DNA from: TMED108 sp964386795
Lineage (GTDB): Bacteria; Fidelibacterota; Marinisomatia; Marinisomatales; TCS55
Direction: 5' to 3'
DNA: 12,231 nt
Assembly (NCBI GenBank): GCA_964386795.1
Contig: CAYLUE010000046.1
Location: 1 to 12,231 of the forward strand
Position 1 is the first letter of the stretch; the number at the start of each line of letters is the position of its first letter. Shown here piece by piece: positions 7,672-12,231 of this stretch. Below the pieces are notes generated by a model. It had not been told where the DNA came from and searched no databases. It was given only the letters and a program-made list of their open reading frames with translations. Both the position numbers and the translations under genes were made by a program.

Positions 7672-8614
7672 ATTTATTTCTTTCCATCCAATCGTCAGAA
7701 ACAAATTTACTCATATAGTTTCTGATTCCATCAGCAAGTATGCAGAGGCATTTTTGACCCTCTTTCAATTCACTAGCTACTTGTAAAGCAGCCCATACAA
7801 CGGTTCCGCTAGACCCGCCACATAATAGACCTTCTTTTTTGATTAATTGCCGTGCGATATCAAATGAATTTTCATCATTGACCTTCACATATTTATCTAC
7901 AAGTGAATTATCTAAAACATCTGGAAAAAAATCATAGCCGATACCTTCAACTTTGTACGGATAGATTTCATCTCCGCCCCCTAGTATAGACCCATATGGA
8001 TCGGCACCTACAATTGTGATATTTGGATTTTTTTGTTTTAGGTATTTAGCGATTCCCGTAATTGTTCCGCCAGTGCCAACACCAGTAACTATCATATCAA
8101 TTTCTCCAGCAAAATCATCCCATATTTCAACTGCCGTCCCTTGTTCATGGGCATCGGGATTATCTATATTTGCATACTGATCTAAAATATGAGCATTAGG
8201 CGTGGATTCGCATAATCTTTTCGATACATGAAATAAACCTTCAGGGTCATCGTGTCCAGCTTCAGTTGGGGTGCGTACAATTTCTGCACCCAGCGCCCTA
8301 AGAGTCACTTCTTTTTCCATGCTCATTTTTTCAGGCATAACAATGATCATTTTATAGCCTTTTACGGCTGCAGCCAATGCAAGGCCAATTCCGGTATTCC
8401 CAGATGTAGGTTCGATTAATGTGTCACCTGGCTTGATTTGACCTGATTTTTCGGCATTTTCAACCATTCTTAGACCAATTCTATCTTTAACAGATCCACC
8501 AGCATTTAAAAATTCACATTTTGCGTATAATTCGCATTGCAGATCACTGCCAATTGAATTGAGCTTTACAGTTGGCGTGCTACCTATTGTTTCTAGAATA
8601 TTATTTAAAATCAT
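7661..8614 (-). CDS. Cystathionine beta-synthase-type PLP enzyme, catalytic core only
   Basis: A 317-residue fold-type-II PLP enzyme of the CysK/CBS family. Motifs are KCEFLNAGGSVKDRI at 32-46 with Schiff-base Lys43, EPTSGNTGIGLALAAAV at 68-84, the phosphate loop GTGGT at 180-184, EGIGYDF at 223-229, and GGSSG at 266-270 with the pyridine-ring-binding Ser268. The stretches IIVMPEKMS, LRALGAEIVRTPT, HILDQY and EGIGYDF match animal CBS catalytic domains better than O-acetylserine sulfhydrylase, as I recall those sequences. I therefore favour serine + homocysteine to cystathionine, though cysteine synthase activity is possible. It lacks the N-terminal heme region and the C-terminal Bateman (CBS-pair) domains, so regulation by S-adenosylmethionine is not expected. 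It is monocistronic as seen, with ATG at 8614 and no SD. It is convergent with uvrC (11-bp overlap) and divergent from the FMN reductase gene. Confidence 0.88.
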   Translation of the reverse strand: MILNNILETIGSTPTVKLNSIGSDLQCELYAKCEFLNAGGSVKDRIGLRMVENAEKSGQIKPGDTLIEPTSGNTGIGLALAAAVKGYKMIIVMPEKMSMEKEVTLRALGAEIVRTPTEAGHDDPEGLFHVSKRLCESTPNAHILDQYANIDNPDAHEQGTAVEIWDDFAGEIDMIVTGVGTGGTITGIAKYLKQKNPNITIVGADPYGSILGGGDEIYPYKVEGIGYDFFPDVLDNSLVDKYVKVNDENSFDIARQLIKKEGLLCGGSSGTVVWAALQVASELKEGQKCLCILADGIRNYMSKFVSDDWMERNKFKK

Positions 8615-8679
8615 AAGATATACTTTTCAATAAATTGTGTAAAAAATGTAACTTTAAGCTTAATATATATGAAATATTC

Positions 8680-9177
8680 ATGAATAATTTACTCATCATA
8701 TCTGCAACCAACGATAATAATTTAGAATTATCCAATAAGCTTCAATCTACGCTTGAAGAATTAGGGCAAAGCACTACCGTCATCAGCTTAGAAGATTATC
8801 ATTTTCCATTATTTGGTGGAGATATAGATATTGATGAATCGTCTATCAAGCTGCTAGTTGATCACGTTTCAGATGCTAAAGGATTTATTTTTTGTGCACC
8901 TGAATATAATGGAGGTGTACCCCCTGTATTGTCAAATGCAATAACCTGGATTACTGTAAAAACTAAAGACTGGAGGCAGGCATTTAATGGTAAATATGCT
9001 ATCATCGCGACTGCAAGTGGAGGCGATGGGCATCGGTTTATAACTGCTTTTCGTTCCCAGCTTGAGCATCTAGGGGTGAATGTACTAGCTAGATCTATAT
9101 CATTAGAACAAAATAAGCCCCTGAAAGAAGATTCAATTAAGAAGATCCTCCAAGGGCTTATTGGCACTATCAGCTAA
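8680..9177 (+). CDS. NADPH-dependent FMN reductase family flavoprotein
   Basis: A 165-residue flavodoxin-fold protein (NAD(P)H:FMN/quinone or azo reductase family). The N-terminal strand LLIISATNDNN is followed by the phosphate-binding turn. CAPEYNGGVPPVLSNAITW at 72-90 is the family signature that contacts the isoalloxazine ring. TASGGDGH at 111-118 is the second glycine-rich flavin loop. It would reduce FMN, quinones or similar acceptors in the cytosol; the physiological substrate is unknown. An in-frame ATG at 8635 would add 15 residues (MCKKCNFKLNIYEIF) before the first beta strand, where relatives start directly. I therefore place the start at 8680. Neither ATG has an SD. It faces hsp20 with only 19 bp between stops and no obvious terminator. 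Confidence 0.85.
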   Translation: MNNLLIISATNDNNLELSNKLQSTLEELGQSTTVISLEDYHFPLFGGDIDIDESSIKLLVDHVSDAKGFIFCAPEYNGGVPPVLSNAITWITVKTKDWRQAFNGKYAIIATASGGDGHRFITAFRSQLEHLGVNVLARSISLEQNKPLKEDSIKKILQGLIGTIS

Positions 9178-9196
9178 TTTAATTTTTAATAATTAT

Positions 9197-9625
9197 TTAG
9201 TTTATTTTGATTTTATTCACCTCAGGTTTTACTTCTTCAGCCTTTGGAATACTCACTTGAAGTGTACCATTCTTGTATTTGGCACTGATCTTTCCTTCTA
9301 GTATTGATTCCGGTAAAGTAAACGACCTCTCTATATTAGTAGACTGCCTTTCTTTTATTGTGTAGCTAGTATCCGATTGTTCATCGTTTTGCATAGCGGA
9401 TAATTTTAGCACACCATCCTCAATGGATAAATTGATATTTTTCTTATCAAATCCTGGAAAATCAGCGCTCAATACGAACTTATCTTTATCTTCAACAATA
9501 TCCACTGCTGGCAAATGATTTGCTCTATGCGTATTTAAATTCCAACCGTCATTAAATATGTTATTGATCATTTGATCAAATTCATTGATTGATAGTTGTC
9601 TTGGTTTCCATTTAATTAAAGTCAT
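9197..9625 (-). CDS. Small heat-shock protein, Hsp20/alpha-crystallin family
   Basis: A 142-residue ATP-independent holding chaperone of the bacterial class A type. It has a short N-terminal arm (1-38, including INEFDQMINNIF) and an alpha-crystallin domain at about 39-131 with the conserved ADFPGFDKKNI and AKYKNGTLQVSIPK (115-128) strands. The C-terminal tail bears the IKI anchoring motif at 139-141, which docks on a neighbouring dimer in the oligomer. Unlike most genes here it has a strong SD: AAAGGAG (complement of 9632-9638), 6 bases before the ATG, which fits a gene needing high output under stress. The upstream region carries the paired palindromes described separately. No CIRCE or HAIR heat-shock operator is seen. 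Codon use does not look foreign. Confidence 0.95.
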   Translation of the reverse strand: MTLIKWKPRQLSINEFDQMINNIFNDGWNLNTHRANHLPAVDIVEDKDKFVLSADFPGFDKKNINLSIEDGVLKLSAMQNDEQSDTSYTIKERQSTNIERSFTLPESILEGKISAKYKNGTLQVSIPKAEEVKPEVNKIKIN

Positions 9626-9631
9626 TTCTGA

Positions 9632-9638
9632 CTCCTTT
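9632..9638 (-). promoter_or_regulatory. Strong Shine-Dalgarno of hsp20
   Basis: AAAGGAG on the minus strand lies 6 bases before the hsp20 ATG. It is the clearest ribosome binding site in the window. Most neighbouring genes have AT-rich leaders with no SD. Confidence 0.85.
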
Positions 9639-9682
9639 CTTTATTTAATTAATAAATTCAATTAAATAGATGCAATCACTGT

Positions 9683-9700
9683 GCCATAATCAAATAATGG
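9683..9700. promoter_or_regulatory. Operator-like site 1 (GCCATAAT-CAA-ATAATGG)
   Basis: This imperfect inverted repeat has the same half-sites and the same 3-base spacer as the core of the perfect palindrome at 9724-9762, following GCCATWAT-N3-ATAATGG. It lies 58-75 bp upstream of the hsp20 ATG. On the minus strand it overlaps possible -35-like sequences (TTGACC as the complement of 9699-9704; TTGATT as the complement of 9688-9693), so a bound protein could block hsp20 transcription (inference). Confidence 0.5.
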
Positions 9701-9723
9701 TCAAAATTTCATATATAACTGAC

Positions 9724-9762
9724 TATATAACATGCCATTATGTCATAATGGCATGTTATATA
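9724..9762. repeat. Perfect 39-bp palindrome (19-bp arms, 1-base centre), operator-like site 2
   Basis: The left arm 9724-9742 is the exact reverse complement of the right arm 9744-9762, around T9743; the match ends at 9723/9763. The arms begin TATATAACATGCCATTATG. The core GCCATTAT-GTC-ATAATGG (9734-9751) repeats the pattern of site 1, and the two centres (9692 and 9743) are 51 bp apart, close to five helical turns. It is about 100 bp from both the hsp20 and smpB starts. It is not followed by a T-run on either strand, so a rho-independent terminator is unlikely. A DNA-binding site or a long RNA/DNA hairpin fits better. Confidence 0.75.
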
Positions 9763-9864
9763 AATTTAAAGTAATGATTAAAAAATTAATTGAGCGGTAT
9801 TAATTAAAATTCAATCCTTGTAGAGGGATAGGCATAAATAGTAATTTATTGATAATTAAATGCT
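9763..9864. promoter_or_regulatory. AT-rich leader of smpB
   Basis: About 100 AT-rich bases lie between the palindrome and the smpB ATG. They include ATTAATT repeats (around 9784 and 9800) and a short G-rich island (TAGAGGGATAGG, about 9820-9831). No confident -35/-10 pair and no SD before 9865 are visible. The smpB-tyrS-phosphatase promoter probably lies here or in the right half of the palindrome. Confidence 0.25.
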
Positions 9865-10323
9865 ATGAATCAACAAATTGCAGCTTCAAATCGTAAAGCG
9901 TTTCATGAATACCATATATTAGATAAATATGAAGCTGGTATTGAGTTATTAGGTAGTGAGGTTAAAAGCCTTAGAGAGGCAAAAGCAAATTTAAAAGAAT
10001 CGTATGTTATTATTCGAAAAAATCAGGCATGGATAAGCGGAATGCATATTAATCCTTACTCCAATACAGGTCACGAAGGACATGATCCCGTTAGAAATAG
10101 AAGACTTTTATTGAATAAAAAAGAAATAATAAAAATTAAAGCAAGTCTTGATAAAAAAGGATTAACTGCAGTTCCTTTAAAGTTATACTTTAATAATAAT
10201 GGTTGGGCAAAACTTGAAATAGGACTCGCCAAAGGTAAAAATATTTATGATAAGAAAAGAACGATCAAAGAGCGAGATATAAAAAGAGATATGCAGCGCG
10301 AATTAAGAGATCGATCAAAATGA
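9865..10323 (+). CDS. smpB: SsrA-binding protein SmpB (trans-translation)
   Basis: A 152-residue OB-fold RNA-binding protein that carries tmRNA into stalled ribosomes so that the nascent chain is tagged and the ribosome released. It shows the family hallmarks: NRKAFHEYHILDKYEAGIELLGSEVKSLR (9-37 in two stretches, with the GSEVKSLR strand at 30-37), INPYSN at 62-67, HDPVRNRRLLL at 73-83, and the basic tail GLAKGKNIYDKKRTIKERD at 120-138. That tail forms a helix in the mRNA channel. Length is normal. An ATG at 9860 is out of frame and reaches TGA at once, so 9865 is the start. Its TGA overlaps the tyrS ATG (ATGA at 10320-10323), implying coupled translation. The tmRNA gene itself is not in the window. 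Confidence 0.97.
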   Translation: MNQQIAASNRKAFHEYHILDKYEAGIELLGSEVKSLREAKANLKESYVIIRKNQAWISGMHINPYSNTGHEGHDPVRNRRLLLNKKEIIKIKASLDKKGLTAVPLKLYFNNNGWAKLEIGLAKGKNIYDKKRTIKERDIKRDMQRELRDRSK

Positions 10324-11525
10324 GTTTTCAATCTACAGAAGAACAATTAAAGCTGATCAATCGAGGAACCGAAGAGGTAATTCCTGAACAGCAGTTAATT
10401 GATAAGCTCAATAATTCCGCAAAAGATAATACGCCACTCCAAGTGAAGCTTGGATGCGATCCCAGCAGACCTGATCTGCACGTAGGGCATGGTGTAGTGC
10501 TTCGTAAACTTCGACATTTTCAAGATCTTGGCCACCAGTCTATCCTCGTTATTGGAGATTTTACAGCTATGATTGGTGATCCATCCGGTCGCAATAAAAC
10601 AAGACCCCAACTTACCCTAGAAGAAACCAAAGCGAACGCAGAGTCTTATATTGAGCAAGCAGGGCGTATTTTAGACTTAGATAAGCTAAAGATCGTATTT
10701 AACTCAGATTGGTTGAATAAAATGAATTTTAGTGATGTGATTAAGCTTTCTAGTCATTACACTGTTGCGAGAATGCTTGAAAGAGATGATTTTACCAAAC
10801 GCTATCAATCAGAAGCGCCAATTTCTATTCATGAGTTCATGTATCCACTAGCGCAAGGAATGGATTCAGTGCATCTGAAGGCGGATATTGAACTTGGTGG
10901 AACAGATCAAAAATTTAATTTGCTTGTAGGTAGAGATCTTCAAAGAGAATATGAGCAACAACCTCAGGTTGTGATTACACTGCCACTGCTTGAGGGTACC
11001 GATGGCCATGATAAGATGTCAAAATCGTATGGTAATGATATTGGATTAACCGATTCTCCTGAGGATATGTATGGCAAAACCATGTCGATCAATGATGATA
11101 TGATACTAAAATATTTTACCCTTGCCGCTGATGCTGATGATGCGTTATTGAGTCAAGTCGAAAAAGACCTCAATGACTCATCTTTTAATCCGAGGGATGC
11201 TAAGCGACTACTTGGAAGAACATTGGTCGAGCTGTATTACGATAAGGATACTGCACAAAAAGCAGAGCAACATTTTGACCAAGTGATCGTCAATAAAGAT
11301 AATCCTGATGATATGTCTGAATATAGCCTAGATGATAATATGAATATTATTGATGTATTACATAATTCTGACCTTGTAGGAAGTAAAAGCGAAGCAAGAA
11401 GACTGTTGAGTCAGGGAGCTATTCGTATTGATGGAGAAAAAGTTTCTGATATGGAATTCATACTTTCCAAAGGTACCGAATATATTATCAAGGCTGGCAA
11501 AAGACGTTTTTTGAAGGTAAAATGA
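10320..11525 (+). CDS. tyrS: Tyrosyl-tRNA synthetase
   Basis: A 401-residue class Ic synthetase that charges tRNA-Tyr. The Rossmann domain has the HIGH-type motif HVGH at 54-57. Tyrosine-pocket residues lie in YPLAQGMD (175-182; Tyr175, Gln179 and Asp182 match the conserved Tyr/Gln/Asp set). GGTDQ is at 193-197 and the KMSKS loop KMSKSYGND at 232-240. An S4-type RNA-binding domain closes the protein (about 340-401, including SKSEARRLLSQGAIRIDGEKV). The DPSRPDLHVGHG context and the length of about 400 residues suggest the TyrZ-like branch rather than the roughly 420-residue TyrS branch. It starts in the ATGA overlap with smpB and its own TGA overlaps the next ATG the same way. No T-box or other tRNA-sensing leader is possible in the 4-bp overlap. 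Confidence 0.97.
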   Translation: MSFQSTEEQLKLINRGTEEVIPEQQLIDKLNNSAKDNTPLQVKLGCDPSRPDLHVGHGVVLRKLRHFQDLGHQSILVIGDFTAMIGDPSGRNKTRPQLTLEETKANAESYIEQAGRILDLDKLKIVFNSDWLNKMNFSDVIKLSSHYTVARMLERDDFTKRYQSEAPISIHEFMYPLAQGMDSVHLKADIELGGTDQKFNLLVGRDLQREYEQQPQVVITLPLLEGTDGHDKMSKSYGNDIGLTDSPEDMYGKTMSINDDMILKYFTLAADADDALLSQVEKDLNDSSFNPRDAKRLLGRTLVELYYDKDTAQKAEQHFDQVIVNKDNPDDMSEYSLDDNMNIIDVLHNSDLVGSKSEARRLLSQGAIRIDGEKVSDMEFILSKGTEYIIKAGKRRFLKVK

Positions 11526-12231
11526 TAAAACATTTACTTATGTCGATAATATCGGCATTATTTATCTCTAACTGCACAGCACCCACTCCAACCAAATTGG
11601 TGGTATTTATTGTATCCGATCAAGAATCACCATCGGTTTTAGAAAAATATGATCATTTATTTACCGGTGGATTTCGATGGTTGATTGATAATGGAATTGT
11701 CTATAATAATACCCATCATAATCATGGCAATACAAGTACGGCGCCTGGGCATTTTGCGCTCTCTACTGGCGTTTATCCCGGCAATGGCGGTATTGTATAT
11801 AATGAGTGGTACGATAGACGTTTAAAAAGATCCTATTATGCCGTAGAAGATACTACGGCCACAAATTTATCAGGCAAGGAGAAGATAGGTAGATCCTATC
11901 GCTATATTCAAGATAGCAACCTAGCCGATTGGATGAATCGATCGAATGCTAACGCTAAGGTCGTTTCTTTATCTGGAAAAGATCGATCAGCTGTACTCTT
12001 TGGAGGTAGTAATGCTGATCTTGTCCTCTGGTATGATAAAAAGGGAGCCTACAGTACATCAACTTACTATACCGAATCCCTCCCTAGCTGGGTACAAGAT
12101 TTTAATGCAAGACTAAATGTTGAAGGCTATAAGGATAGCACGTGGTCACTATTAGAAAACCAAGAAGTGTATAAACAAAACACTCGCGTTGATAATTTTA
12201 AAGGGGAGAAGATTGTCTCCAAGAAAAAAGG
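11522..12231 (+). CDS. PafA-like alkaline phosphatase (type I phosphodiesterase superfamily), N-terminal 236 residues, cut by window edge
   Basis: The frame starts in an ATGA overlap with the tyrS stop and runs off the window. GAAGG lies about 4 bases before the ATG. An N-terminal hydrophobic segment (residues 2-16) leads to Cys18 in FISNC, a possible but non-canonical lipobox (Asn at -1), so it is exported and may be a lipoprotein. Active-site motifs of the PafA branch are all present: VSDQ with Asp33 (metal), NTSTAPGH at 70-77 with nucleophile Thr73, GIVYNEWYDR at 90-99 with Asn94, and SGKDRSAVLF at 151-160. The last contains the Lys153/Arg155 pair corresponding to the K-x-R that selects phosphate monoesters in PafA. 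It would release phosphate from organic phosphates in the periplasm. The remaining metal ligands and roughly 300 C-terminal residues lie outside. Co-transcription with smpB-tyrS suggests constitutive rather than phosphate-controlled expression (inference). Confidence 0.88.
   Translation, partial: MIKHLLMSIISALFISNCTAPTPTKLVVFIVSDQESPSVLEKYDHLFTGGFRWLIDNGIVYNNTHHNHGNTSTAPGHFALSTGVYPGNGGIVYNEWYDRRLKRSYYAVEDTTATNLSGKEKIGRSYRYIQDSNLADWMNRSNANAKVVSLSGKDRSAVLFGGSNADLVLWYDKKGAYSTSTYYTESLPSWVQDFNARLNVEGYKDSTWSLLENQEVYKQNTRVDNFKGEKIVSKKK

Noticed and set aside
8635..8679. Upstream ATG extending the FMN reductase by 15 residues, including a CxxC-like MCKKC start
   Set aside because: The flavodoxin fold begins at the 8680 Met, relatives have no such extension, and the added part is AT-rich promoter-like DNA; a metal site from two Cys alone is not supportable.
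8669..8681. Small inverted repeat ATGAA-ATA-TTCAT at the FMN reductase start
   Set aside because: Five-base arms in AT-rich DNA are expected by chance, and part of it is the start codon.
8862..9167. Minus-strand open frame of 101 codons opposite the FMN reductase gene
   Set aside because: The plus-strand protein carries the full flavin signature; the opposite frame has no domain-like features.
9724..9762. Rho-independent terminator reading of the 39-bp palindrome
   Set aside because: No T-run follows the hairpin on either strand, and it lies between divergent starts, where no gene ends.
1..12231. A defence system, CRISPR array, insertion sequence, prophage or tRNA-linked island
   Set aside because: No repeat-spacer pattern, transposase, integrase, toxin-antitoxin pair, nuclease-helicase module or tRNA could be found; the genes are metabolic and housekeeping.

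Overview
This is a low-GC, gene-dense bacterial window of about 12.2 kb with 14 protein genes I can support, plus one candidate 37-codon gene. Two genes are cut by the window ends and one is broken by a run of exactly 100 Ns at 4699-4798, so this is probably a draft metagenome or single-cell scaffold. Most starts lack a Shine-Dalgarno (SD) sequence, the signal peptide of the 4981 gene ends in A|Q, and a PafA-type phosphatase is present. Together these suggest a marine member of the FCB supergroup (Bacteroidota or a relative, possibly Marinimicrobia/SAR406). That placement is a guess from style, not from a marker phylogeny.

Layout. Positions 1-1579 (minus) hold a Cys/Met-metabolism PLP enzyme followed 13 bp later by the start of an EamA/DMT transporter. 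Diverging from them at 1642-2717 (plus) are a hotdog thioesterase-like gene, a possible 37-aa lysine-rich protein with a good SD, and methylmalonyl-CoA epimerase. Convergent to these at 2714-4147 (minus) is an aromatic-L-amino-acid-type decarboxylase. Diverging again at 4198-7671 (plus) are a threonine dehydratase/serine racemase-type gene (gap-broken), a secreted DUF4412-like protein and uvrC, tightly packed. uvrC runs 11 bp into a cystathionine beta-synthase-type gene on the minus strand (7661-8614). A small NADPH-dependent FMN reductase (8680-9177, plus) faces an Hsp20 chaperone (9197-9625, minus). The 239-bp hsp20/smpB divergent region carries the most striking non-coding signal: a perfect 39-bp palindrome and a second copy of its core centred 51 bp away. 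The window ends with smpB, tyrS and a PafA-like alkaline phosphatase, joined by ATGA overlaps.

How the genes fit. Four PLP enzymes in about 8 kb handle sulfur, hydroxy or aromatic amino acids. A CBS-type enzyme and a gamma-family enzyme together could run transsulfuration. If the gamma-family enzyme is a lyase, or the fold-II enzyme is a threonine dehydratase, both would release 2-oxobutyrate. That can become propionyl-CoA and then methylmalonyl-CoA, the substrate of the epimerase found here. This link is inference. The rest are housekeeping genes: nucleotide excision repair, trans-translation, tRNA charging and heat-shock holding. I see no mobile element, CRISPR array, tRNA or rRNA, and no clear new multi-gene system. 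The paired operator-like element is the best candidate for something undescribed.
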